Origin: Fibrobacteraceae bacterium
GTDB lineage: Bacteria; Fibrobacterota; Fibrobacteria; Fibrobacterales; Fibrobacteraceae
Assembly (NCBI GenBank): GCA_023231365.1
Contig: JALNVO010000093.1
Span: 1-9,870, forward strand
Length of the DNA stretch: 9,870 nucleotides
Direction of reading: 5' to 3'
Shown here: positions 1 through 6,540 of the stretch, piece after piece
How the letters are laid out: every line of letters begins with the position of its first letter
How positions within the stretch are numbered: the stretch's first letter is position 1
Program-made: the position numbers and the translations under genes
Notes under the pieces: model-generated
The model's input: the letters and a program-made list of their open reading frames with translations, nothing else
What the model was told of the DNA's origin: nothing
Databases searched by the model: none

Positions 1-1
1 A

Positions 2-649
2 TCGTGTGCTCCAGGCAAACGCTGGTATAGCGCACACCCGAGTTACCGTGAATCGCCCAAATACGGAGACCCCGTCATTCTTTTAGGACTCCACGATGCC
101 GTAGTCGTCACCCGTGACAAATGGTTCGCTAAACACCTCGAGATGCCTCGCGATTCCGTTTATCTTTCCATCGGAGCAGCTCTTGAGGAAAATTTCAAGA
201 AAGAACTCCGCAACCGCTATGCCGCCCTCAGCATCTGGCCCGATTCCGTCTACAATTCTCTTCCGGAAGAGACGCAGAAACTTGATGAGCGCATTTACAT
301 TAAAGGCCGCTTTCCTGTTCAAGGAAAGCCCTTGCGCGATAAAGAAGGCAAACCCGCTCCTTATATCATCCTCGTTCACGAATTTACATTCGGGCTGGAT
401 CTCTCCCGCGATAATTTTTTCGACTATGCCCTAATAAACAATGAATCCACCGAACAGCGCACGTCCAAAAATTTGACGGTTATTTTGTCCTACACTCTGT
501 GGGATAATTTAAAGCAACGCCCTCTGTATTCTTCCGTTGCCGAAATTCAAAGGCCTATTCCGCACGATGTACAAATAAGCGACATTCCTGAAATTTCTAA
601 AGCAGCTGCCGATACGCTCATTTCAGAAATCGACAAAGGAGTGCGTTGA
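2..649 (+). CDS. Probable lipoprotein, 5' end cut by window edge
   Basis: The frame is open from the first complete codon (position 2) to TGA at 647-649, giving 215 visible residues. An internal ATG at 143 exists, but the upstream codons are open and look coding, so the true start is outside the window. The visible protein begins Ser-Cys-Ala-Pro; a Cys this close to the edge could be the lipidated cysteine of a lipobox, in which case only a signal peptide of roughly 20 residues is missing. That is inference, since the hydrophobic stretch cannot be seen. The body is mixed charged and aromatic with no transmembrane helix and no motif I recognise. Its stop overlaps the next start by one base (TGATG), so the two are translationally coupled and probably act together at the envelope. 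Function unknown. Confidence 0.75.
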   Translation, partial: SCAPGKRWYSAHPSYRESPKYGDPVILLGLHDAVVVTRDKWFAKHLEMPRDSVYLSIGAALEENFKKELRNRYAALSIWPDSVYNSLPEETQKLDERIYIKGRFPVQGKPLRDKEGKPAPYIILVHEFTFGLDLSRDNFFDYALINNESTEQRTSKNLTVILSYTLWDNLKQRPLYSSVAEIQRPIPHDVQISDIPEISKAAADTLISEIDKGVR

Positions 650-1929
650 TGAACTCCTCTAAAATTTCATTTTCCGCATTTTGCGGAGCGGTTCTTCTCT
701 TATTCACCGCCCCATCCGCAAGCGACGTTTTCTTCCGCGAACCGTTTACGCTCTGGGAAAGCCCGGAAATTCTCGTATGGACTCCGGACTCCACCGCGCC
801 AATAGACCCCAAGGAATTTTCCCTTTCGCTCAAACGCAATAATGGCGGCATAGGAAACCCGACAACGCGCCTCGCCGGTGAATGGGAACGCGACACAAGT
901 TCCGCCCTCTATGCAAACTGGCTCAGAGAAAACTTGGAACCAGGCCTTTCCCCGGAGCTGTTAAAAGCCCGCGATAAAAGCGTTGCCCAAAAGATCTCGG
1001 AAATTGAAGACCGCTATCTTTTGTTCGTTACGCGCAAAAGCGACAAGCTCTACGTTGCACTCTTCAATGAAGAGTCCTCCGCGCCTAAAGTCGCAGGCAC
1101 CCTCCCCTACAATGATGACAAAATTCAACTCGGCGACGATCTTGCAGAAATGCTCTTCGGCGGAAGCACGGAACGCCGGCTTACAAAAGAAGAACGGAAA
1201 AAGCAGGCGACTGAGCCAAACCCTTATTATTCCGAAATTCCAAAATTTCACGGTTGGGCGGGTGTCTCCATTGGTTACACACAAGCTAAAATTCCTCTTA
1301 CTCCCGATAGCTGGTACAATCACAAGCTGAAAAGCCGCATCAAAAACTATCGCAACACAGAAGACTCGCTCAGCGTATGGAATTTTCTCGACGATAAATC
1401 TCCGCTTCTCACCGTTTACGCAGGCGGAACGTGGTATGGCTTTATCGGAGCCGAAATCTTTTTGCGGTATTCTTCGCACGACGCAAAAATCAACGAAAGC
1501 GATACCATTTACAATGAACTCGACCATTGGACTTTCAATCGCTACGAAATCGGCCTAAACCTGATGCTTTCGCGGACATACCCCTTTAACAAATACATCG
1601 ACATTTCTCCTTACGCTTACTTAGGATTCATTTACAGCTTCTTCTCCGAAGACATCGATACAAAAAGCGGCGTCGAAGAGCCTTCTGGAGCATACAAGAC
1701 CCGAATCGAATTCCAGAATTTCTACAAAGGCGCGATTATGGGAATCGGAAGCCGGGCCATATTCCTTAAACATTACGGCCTAGATCTCCGGGCGGGTATT
1801 GCCGGGCGCGGGCGCAGCCTTGATAGAGAGCCCTCTGCGGACGCTGTTGCCGAACCCACGGAAATCGGCGGTTCCACCATCGACTGCTTTATTTCTCTCG
1901 GGCTAGAATACCATTGGGATTTAAAATAA
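649..1929 (+). CDS. Secreted protein with C-terminal outer-membrane beta-barrel, function unknown
   Basis: This 426-residue protein starts at ATG 649, preceded by AGGAG at 637-641 with 7-base spacing; the in-frame TTG at 646 is less likely. Residues 1-25 form a Sec signal peptide: lysine near the start, a hydrophobic core, and a small-residue cleavage region ending Ala-Pro-Ser-Ala-Ser. Residues about 26-195 form a polar domain ending in a basic Glu/Lys-rich linker (178-187). From about residue 200 to the end, short stretches alternate hydrophobic/aromatic with polar residues and Gly turns (WAGVSIGYTQ, YAGGTWYGFIGAEIFLRY, ISLGLEYHW). This is typical of an outer-membrane barrel of perhaps 8 strands, with an aromatic residue close to the C-terminus as in beta-signals. 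It lacks an OmpA peptidoglycan-binding domain. It is coupled to the upstream probable lipoprotein, which could be its partner. Specific role unknown. Confidence 0.85.
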   Translation: MNSSKISFSAFCGAVLLLFTAPSASDVFFREPFTLWESPEILVWTPDSTAPIDPKEFSLSLKRNNGGIGNPTTRLAGEWERDTSSALYANWLRENLEPGLSPELLKARDKSVAQKISEIEDRYLLFVTRKSDKLYVALFNEESSAPKVAGTLPYNDDKIQLGDDLAEMLFGGSTERRLTKEERKKQATEPNPYYSEIPKFHGWAGVSIGYTQAKIPLTPDSWYNHKLKSRIKNYRNTEDSLSVWNFLDDKSPLLTVYAGGTWYGFIGAEIFLRYSSHDAKINESDTIYNELDHWTFNRYEIGLNLMLSRTYPFNKYIDISPYAYLGFIYSFFSEDIDTKSGVEEPSGAYKTRIEFQNFYKGAIMGIGSRAIFLKHYGLDLRAGIAGRGRSLDREPSADAVAEPTEIGGSTIDCFISLGLEYHWDLK

Positions 1930-2350
1930 TTTCAACAGGGCACCTCTAAAGCGTGCTGATGGAAACCCTCTGTTGAGAATTCACCTCCCCTCTGCACTTT
2001 GCCGGATTCAATGACGTAATGGACTTGTATTAAAAAATGAATCCAATCCCAGCCAATTCTATTTCAAAAATTCACTTTTCGCCAACAGCAATCTCAAAGT
2101 GAATTCCTTCAATATTTTGCGGGAGACCGGATGGTTTCGAATGCTTGAGACTCCGTGGCTCTTGAAGGGGTAGCCGGAGCCGATGCCCTATGTACGCGCT
2201 GCCGGGCAAAGGCTAGGGGAAGGCTTTCCCCACCAAACGGATCTGCAATGTTTACTCCTGAAGCTCCGCTCGAATTTTCCGACGGAATTCGCAGGCTTAG
2301 ATCGCGGTCAGTTGGTACAAACGCCCCAAAAAGATTGTTCCACTCTAAGA
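1930..2350. other. Gene-free interval with many inverted repeats; possible structured RNA or repeat remnant
   Basis: I see no convincing gene here. Small open frames at 2155-2358 and 2183 onward lack a ribosome binding site, have no recognisable domain, and the second runs through the tRNA. The interval instead holds several inverted repeats. These are: an imperfect hairpin directly after the upstream stop (1932-1938 with 1970-1976, no T-run after it); GGATTCA 2004-2010 with TGAATCC 2038-2044; a 10-bp perfect pair at 2069-2105; a bulged stem 2151-2160 with 2172-2179; GGGGAA 2216-2221 with TTCCCC 2226-2231; and CGAATT 2271-2276 with AATTCG 2286-2291, flanked by CCTG 2257-2260 with CAGG 2292-2295. 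It does not match the tmRNA, RNase P, SRP or 6S signatures I know. Structure is seen; that it is transcribed is inference. Confidence 0.5.
2069..2105. repeat. Perfect 10-bp inverted repeat, 17-base loop
   Basis: AATTCACTTT (2069-2078) pairs perfectly with AAAGTGAATT (2096-2105). No T-run follows on the + strand and no clear one on the - strand, so it is not an ordinary intrinsic terminator. It lies at the left border of the G+C-richer structured block 2120-2340. Confidence 0.7.
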
Positions 2351-2393
2351 TTATTTAAAACACAAATTCCCCGCACGGAATGCGGGGAATTTG
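2351..2393 (-). terminator. Intrinsic terminator of tRNA-His
   Basis: A 13-bp perfect stem (2363-2375 with 2381-2393) with a CGGAA loop (2376-2380) is followed, reading the - strand, by the T-rich stretch TGTTTTAAATAA (2362-2351). It begins 3 bases beyond the tRNA 3' end and is well placed to stop transcription of tRNA-His and any read-through from the upstream small gene. Confidence 0.85.
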
Positions 2394-2396
2394 AAG

Positions 2397-2470
2397 GGTG
2401 GGTAATCGGACTCGAACCGACGACAACCAGAATCACAATCTGGGACTCTAACCAACTGAGCTACACCCAC
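2397..2470 (-). tRNA. tRNA-His (anticodon GTG)
   Basis: Read on the - strand, the sequence folds as a complete cloverleaf. The acceptor stem is GTGGGTG with TACCCAC (one G-T wobble at its base). The D-arm begins GCTC, the anticodon stem is CCAGA with TCTGG, and the seven-base loop TTGTGAT places GTG at positions 34-36. The T-arm has the TTCGAGT loop. The discriminator base is C, as expected for bacterial tRNA-His, and position 2471 encodes the extra G (G-1) that is the hallmark identity element of this tRNA. CCA is not encoded and would be added by nucleotidyltransferase. It lies 62 bases downstream of a small zinc-finger-like gene on the same strand and just upstream of a strong terminator. 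Confidence 0.97.
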
Positions 2471-2489
2471 CATAAAAATGAGCGAGGCA

Positions 2490-2518
2490 AATATAGCACA
2501 AACCGCAAAAAGTTTAAA
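2490..2518 (-). promoter_or_regulatory. Likely promoter of tRNA-His
   Basis: On the - strand a near-consensus -10 box TATATT (2495-2490) sits about 20 bases upstream of the mature tRNA 5' end. It is followed by a G+C-rich discriminator (GCCTCGC), typical of stable-RNA promoters under stringent control. With 17-base spacing the -35 element would be TTTAAA (2518-2513), which is weak. Predicted only. Confidence 0.45.
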
Positions 2519-2532
2519 GGGCTATCCGCCGA

Positions 2533-2901
2533 TTATTCTTCGCGGTTCTTCTGCCTCATCAAGCGAAGGAAGTTCGCCCGCTTGAAGTCATTGCGGTGTT
2601 CGGCGCAAAAACGAGGGTACACGAATTGCTTGGGGAATACTTTGATTTCGAACGTGTTGTTGCAGCCTTCAAGGCAGCAGCGGAACGGCAAATCAAGGAC
2701 TTCCGTGTAATTGTGGCGGAAAATGATGTTCTTTGCATCGATGTTTTCCAAGTCCTTCTTTTGCTTCTGGCGGTTTTTGATGTCGCGGTGAAGCGGGCAA
2801 TACTTCGCAATGGGATGTCCCCAGAACTCGCGTCCGCAGCCAGGCTCTTGGCAAATCTTGAGCTTGATGCGTTTTTTCTTCTTGTATTTTGGTAACTGCA
2901 T
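2533..2901 (-). CDS. Small basic protein with two zinc-binding C-x4-C...C-x2-H motifs
   Basis: This is a 122-residue protein. The frame is open further upstream, but the ATG at 2901 has GGAG five bases before it, and the upstream extension is low-complexity Lys-rich sequence overlapping the promoter, so I take this start. The N-terminus is strongly basic (YKKKKRIKLK). Two similar metal-binding units are visible: C17-x4-C22-x12-C35-x2-H38, and C75-x4-C80-x18-C99-x2-H102 (C76 is an additional Cys). Both begin with a Cys-rich turn ending Gly-Cys and close with Cys-x2-His-Arg, which suggests internal duplication. A charged Lys/Gln segment (43-52) links them. Nucleic-acid binding is a plausible inference from charge and zinc motifs; I do not recognise a named family. 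It may be co-transcribed with downstream tRNA-His. Confidence 0.8.
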   Translation of the reverse strand: MQLPKYKKKKRIKLKICQEPGCGREFWGHPIAKYCPLHRDIKNRQKQKKDLENIDAKNIIFRHNYTEVLDLPFRCCLEGCNNTFEIKVFPKQFVYPRFCAEHRNDFKRANFLRLMRQKNREE

Positions 2902-2924
2902 AGCCGCTCCGAAAAGTTTCTGCA

Positions 2925-2953
2925 AATTTAGCAAAAAAGGCTTTTTTTTGCAA
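2925..2953 (-). promoter_or_regulatory. Likely promoter of the zinc-motif gene
   Basis: On the - strand, -35 TTGCAA (2953-2948) and -10 TAAATT (2930-2925) are separated by exactly 17 bases made mostly of A- and T-tracts around a central GCC. The -10 lies 23 bases upstream of the start codon. The 9-mer TGCAAATTT occurs twice in the + strand reading (2921-2929 and 2949-2957), one copy covering each element, so a regulator contacting both is possible but unproven. Confidence 0.5.
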
Positions 2954-3018
2954 ATTTTTCTCTCTTTTCTTCGGTTCTGCGTCTTTTTAAATGGCTTCTT
3001 CTTTTTTAAGGAAGGCCT

Positions 3019-3861
3019 ATGATCCGTTTTTTTCCCCTTTTCTTTGCCCTCTCCGCTTGCCTTTGCGGATGTCAGGAGTTCGCTTCCGAGAGTGAGAGCT
3101 CTTTGAGCCATTCCGCCCAAATCCATTTTCTCGACGTGGGGCAAGGGCTGTCCGTTCTGCTCGAAAGGAACGGGGAATTTGCTCTTTACGATGCGGGGCC
3201 CGATTCAGCGGGTTTCTGGGATTCACTCCACACACGTCAAATTCCACACTTGAACTGGGTCCTCATCAGTCATTTTCATCGGGATCACGCGGGCGGCTTA
3301 CTCGAGTGGGACGGCAAAATCAAAATCGATTCGCTGTTCTACGGTACGGATGCTGAAGGCGGGCCACTCCGCGATAGCGTCTTCTCTCTTGCCGAGAAAT
3401 TCGGTACTGCGGTAGTAAAAGTGGAGCGGGGCTATAAACTTCCTTGCTCCCCATGGACATGCCAAGTCCTCTGGCAACCCGAATTTTCGCACCTGAATGG
3501 CAACAATGCAAGTGCCGCACTCCAAATAACCGACGGCATTTACAGCACTTTTCTAGAAGGCGACTTAGAAACCCAGGGCGAAGCCGGGCTCCTCGAAATT
3601 TCAGGCGATTTGCAAGCAGACCTCTTGCAAGTGGGGCATCACGGTTCAAAAACAAGTTCCTCGCTCCCGTTCCTCGAAAGAGTTGCCCCGAAATACGCAG
3701 TTATTTCCGCCGGGAAGAAGAATTCCTACGGACACCCGGCTAAAGAAACGCTCCGCAAGCTAGAAATAGTGTTGAGGGACTCTTCTAAAGTTTTCCGTAC
3801 GGATTTACAGGGCTCGATTCTATTTGAATGGATTTTTGGCAAGGGAATTTGGCACCGCTAA
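3019..3861 (+). CDS. ComEC-type metallo-beta-lactamase-fold lipoprotein
   Basis: This 280-residue protein has its ATG at 3019 preceded by AAGGAAGG (3008-3015). The N-terminus is a short hydrophobic signal with the lipobox Leu-Ser-Ala-Cys (11-14; a second possible Cys at 18), so it is predicted to be lipid-anchored. The rest matches the metallo-hydrolase domain found at the C-terminus of ComEC/Rec2. It shows FLDVGQG (37-43), the metal-binding SHFHRDH (84-90: H85, H87, D89, H90), NNASAALQI (162-170), FLEGDL with ligand D182, GHHGS (206-210), and SAGKKNSYGHP (230-240). All expected ligands are present, so it is probably an active metal-dependent hydrolase, likely on phosphodiester or nucleic-acid substrates, which is family knowledge and unproven here. 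It lacks the ComEC membrane channel and OB domain. The next gene follows after 19 bases. Confidence 0.88.
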   Translation: MIRFFPLFFALSACLCGCQEFASESESSLSHSAQIHFLDVGQGLSVLLERNGEFALYDAGPDSAGFWDSLHTRQIPHLNWVLISHFHRDHAGGLLEWDGKIKIDSLFYGTDAEGGPLRDSVFSLAEKFGTAVVKVERGYKLPCSPWTCQVLWQPEFSHLNGNNASAALQITDGIYSTFLEGDLETQGEAGLLEISGDLQADLLQVGHHGSKTSSSLPFLERVAPKYAVISAGKKNSYGHPAKETLRKLEIVLRDSSKVFRTDLQGSILFEWIFGKGIWHR

Positions 3862-3880
3862 TTTACTACTTTGGAAGGCA

Positions 3881-5653
3881 ATGAAACATTCTTTCCATAT
3901 TCCCGTGATGGGAACCTGTTATACGGCAGATTCTCCAATACGCCTCGCCCACTTGGGCTTTAGTACCGTCATCTCCCTTGTTGACGATATTCTTCTAGAA
4001 CGCTTGGGTTCTTATTACGCCAAACTATATAAGCTTCCCTATGCGACTGTTCCAAAGAAGGAAGAGGGCGGACGTGCCGAGCGCATTAAGAATTATTTGA
4101 ACCTAGTAGACCAGATCGTCAAAATCAAGATGGACAAAACCAAGGCGATGAATTTCAACGGGAAGAGCGACAAGGACCGCTACTTTAAGCTGCTCCCTAC
4201 GAAAAGTCCTCTCCGTCAGCGCTATTTCAAAATGATGGAGCTTCCGCAAGGCGAACTTCGCACAAATGAAGAAAAAAATCTACAAGAAGAGATGACGCCG
4301 GGTTCCATTGACGTGAACATTATGGTCAAGCTCGACCGCCCGGAATATGGCGATGCTAAAGAAGCCCTCAAAGGCTACGCAGAGTCCGACCTCAAAGGCA
4401 ACACGGGCATCGTTTTCAGCGCGGGCATCAATCAGGCTCTCTATACGGTTGCTTCTGAATTCAAATGCTTTTACCGGAACGCAAAAGGATTCTTCGACAA
4501 AAAAATCATCGTCAAAATTTCAGACTTCCGCTCAGCACTCGTCCAAGGGAAATTCCTCGCCCGCAAAGGTCTTGAGGTAAGCGAATTCCGGATTGAATCC
4601 GGGCTCAACTGCGGCGGTCATGCTTTTGCTTCGCAAGGTGAACTTTTGCCTGCTATCCTCAAGGAAGTCGCCGAAAAGAAGGACTCTCTCGTAGCCCAGT
4701 TCAAGTCCGCCATCCAGAAATATTACACCGCAATGGGCTGGGACTCGGCCGTACTTGAAAAAGAGAACAAGCCCATTTTTAGCGTGCAAGGCGGTATCGG
4801 CAATTTCGGCGAAGATCTCCGCCTCCGGACAGAATATGGTATGGACAGAACCGGCTGGGGTTCTCCTTTTATGCTAGTTCCCGAAGCAACCCTTTTAGAC
4901 AGCATAACCCGTAAGCAGCTAGTCGATGCAACCGAAAAGGATTTGTTCCTAAGCAACGCCTCCCCCCTTGGCGTTCCTTTCAACAATTTGCACACCTGCG
5001 GCGCAGAAGTCGCCCGCAAGAAGCTCATTGCAGAAGGCCATCCGGGAGCTCCCTGCATCAAAGGATTCTTGGAGAACAATACGGAATTCACAGAGCGACC
5101 GATCTGCACTGCCTCCCGCCAATACCAGAAGCTCAAAACGGAACAGATCGAAAAGATGGCTATTTCCCGCGAAGCGAAAGACAAGCTTCTTGCCCACGCT
5201 TATGAAAAGACATGCCTCTGCCATGAACTCGGGAATGCCGGCTTGATCGAACTTGGCCTCGAGACTCCGGAAAAAGCTCCGCAAGCAATTTGTCCAGGCC
5301 CGAATATTGCCTATTTCAACAGGGAATACACTCTCGAAGAAATGGTCGATCACATTTATGGCCGCGGCAAGTCTCTCGTTCCCGAAAACCGCCCGCACGT
5401 CTTTGCTCAAGAAATCAAAATCTACGTTAACTGGTTCAAGGGGGAACTTGAGAACTTCAGTGGCGACAAGGATTATGCCAAATGGCTCGACGGCGCTGCC
5501 GAAAACTTATACAAAGGGATGGACCTTTCTTTGGAAGTAGCGCAGGGCAAAGCCTACCCCGGCGAGAATTTGAAGAGCATTGAAGATGCGGTACAAAAAT
5601 ACAGGCCAGTGCTCCAGAATCTTCAAGAAGAGCTGAAGCGTAAGGCTGCTTAA
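3881..5653 (+). CDS. Conserved-type protein, probable flavin-binding TIM-barrel (nitronate monooxygenase-like)
   Basis: This is a 590-residue protein. An in-frame TTG at 3824 lies inside the preceding gene; ATG 3881, with GGAAGG at 3873-3878, is the better start, though the spacing is short. There is no signal peptide, so it is cytoplasmic. The N-terminus (HIPVMGTCYTADSP, then VISLVDD) and the glycine motifs GLNCGGHAF (241-249), VQGGIGNFGED (302-312) and GWGSPFMLVPEAT (325-337) resemble the GGH and phosphate-binding motifs of FMN-dependent nitronate monooxygenase/enoyl reductase-like barrels. It is far longer than those (usually 320-360). The extra C-terminal third has conserved-looking Cys (C373, C392, C409, C445, C447, C471, including a Cys-Leu-Cys-His), possibly for metal or an Fe-S cluster. 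I recall similar unnamed proteins in Bacteroidota. Substrate unknown; the flavin assignment is inference. Confidence 0.8.
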   Translation: MKHSFHIPVMGTCYTADSPIRLAHLGFSTVISLVDDILLERLGSYYAKLYKLPYATVPKKEEGGRAERIKNYLNLVDQIVKIKMDKTKAMNFNGKSDKDRYFKLLPTKSPLRQRYFKMMELPQGELRTNEEKNLQEEMTPGSIDVNIMVKLDRPEYGDAKEALKGYAESDLKGNTGIVFSAGINQALYTVASEFKCFYRNAKGFFDKKIIVKISDFRSALVQGKFLARKGLEVSEFRIESGLNCGGHAFASQGELLPAILKEVAEKKDSLVAQFKSAIQKYYTAMGWDSAVLEKENKPIFSVQGGIGNFGEDLRLRTEYGMDRTGWGSPFMLVPEATLLDSITRKQLVDATEKDLFLSNASPLGVPFNNLHTCGAEVARKKLIAEGHPGAPCIKGFLENNTEFTERPICTASRQYQKLKTEQIEKMAISREAKDKLLAHAYEKTCLCHELGNAGLIELGLETPEKAPQAICPGPNIAYFNREYTLEEMVDHIYGRGKSLVPENRPHVFAQEIKIYVNWFKGELENFSGDKDYAKWLDGAAENLYKGMDLSLEVAQGKAYPGENLKSIEDAVQKYRPVLQNLQEELKRKAA

Positions 5654-6540
5654 TTTTTTTCTGAATGGGCAAACTTCGGCTTGCCCGTCCAACCTAATTT
5701 TCCGCGGAGGGCATTCACGAATCCCGTATTCTTCATACGGATAAATGTAGTGACATCCTTGCTCGCCGATAGCGATACAGCATCGCCTGCGGCAAGGACT
5801 TTCGTGATCCGTCCGTCAAAAACCAAATTCAGAGGGACGTCCACCGCAGAAGAGATGCGACAAGTGGATGTTGCGGGAATGATCAGCGGGCGCACCGAAA
5901 GGCTGCTGGGTGCAACAGGCGTGATGACAAATGCCGACGTAGAGGGATAAATAATCGGACCTCCAGCAGCAAGGTTGTATGCCGTGCTTCCCGTGGGTGT
6001 CGAGAGTAGAAGAGAATCCGCCCAGTATTCCGTAAGCGGGCGTCCATTATATTCCACATTCACATTCACCATGCATTCCGGGGCTTTAGCCCGGATATGC
6101 ACTTCGTTGAGTACCGTTTCCCGGTAGATAACCTTGCCTTTGTGATAAACTTTTGCATCAATCATAATGCGGTCTCGCGTGGAGTAATCACCCGCCGAAA
6201 TAGCATTGAGCGTCGGAGTAAGGTTCTCCAGTTGGGTTTCAGCGAGAAACCCGACACGGCCTGCATTCACTCCTAGAATGGGGACGTTCGCTCCAAGGGC
6301 AAGGCGCACAGAAGAGAGCACAGTGCCATCGCCACCAATCGCTATGAGGAGGGAACATTTGCGGAGTGTGCGTTCCGATGCCACCTTGATCGGTTTTTTT
6401 GCAATGTCCGAAAGAGAGTCCATCGCAAAAAAAGAAACATCGCGGTGAAGGTCCGCCCACGCGGCAATTTCATCCAAAGCTTTCACCAATTCAGAGCTTT
6501 TATCTTTCCAACCGACAATGCCTATTTTGGAAAAGTTCAT
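5650..6540 (-). CDS. nadK: NAD kinase
   Basis: This 296-residue cytosolic enzyme phosphorylates NAD+ to NADP+ using ATP or polyphosphate. The diagnostic motifs are all present: GGDGT at 69-73 with catalytic Asp71, the NE pair at 145-146, STPTGSTAYNLAAGGP at 180-195, and a C-terminal FDGR (241-244). Length matches the family (about 270-310). The start ATG at 6540 overlaps the stop of the upstream EPSP-synthase-family gene (ATGA) and has only a weak ribosome binding site, so translation is probably coupled. It is last in the aromatic-amino-acid operon, suggesting co-expression of NADP supply with a dehydrogenase. Its stop codon shares TTAA (5650-5653) with the convergent gene's stop. Confidence 0.96.
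   Translation of the reverse strand: MNFSKIGIVGWKDKSSELVKALDEIAAWADLHRDVSFFAMDSLSDIAKKPIKVASERTLRKCSLLIAIGGDGTVLSSVRLALGANVPILGVNAGRVGFLAETQLENLTPTLNAISAGDYSTRDRIMIDAKVYHKGKVIYRETVLNEVHIRAKAPECMVNVNVEYNGRPLTEYWADSLLLSTPTGSTAYNLAAGGPIIYPSTSAFVITPVAPSSLSVRPLIIPATSTCRISSAVDVPLNLVFDGRITKVLAAGDAVSLSASKDVTTFIRMKNTGFVNALRGKLGWTGKPKFAHSEKN

Noticed and set aside
2120..2340. tmRNA, RNase P RNA, SRP RNA or 6S RNA
   Set aside because: The block is structured, but I could not find the conserved cores (for example GAGGAAAGTCC of RNase P, GGAAGGAAGCAG of SRP RNA, or a tRNA-like end for tmRNA).
2183..2710. Open frame of 175 codons on the + strand
   Set aside because: It runs antisense through tRNA-His and the zinc-motif gene, has no ribosome binding site, and its product has no domain. 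It is a shadow frame.
5654..5686. T-run and the hairpin GGGCAA...TTGCCC near the nadK/hypothetical convergence as a terminator
   Set aside because: The T-run precedes the hairpin on the + strand, and on the - strand the hairpin is followed by A's, so neither direction has the stem-then-T order. The stem in front of the T-run (AAGC with GCTT, 4 bp) is too weak to call.
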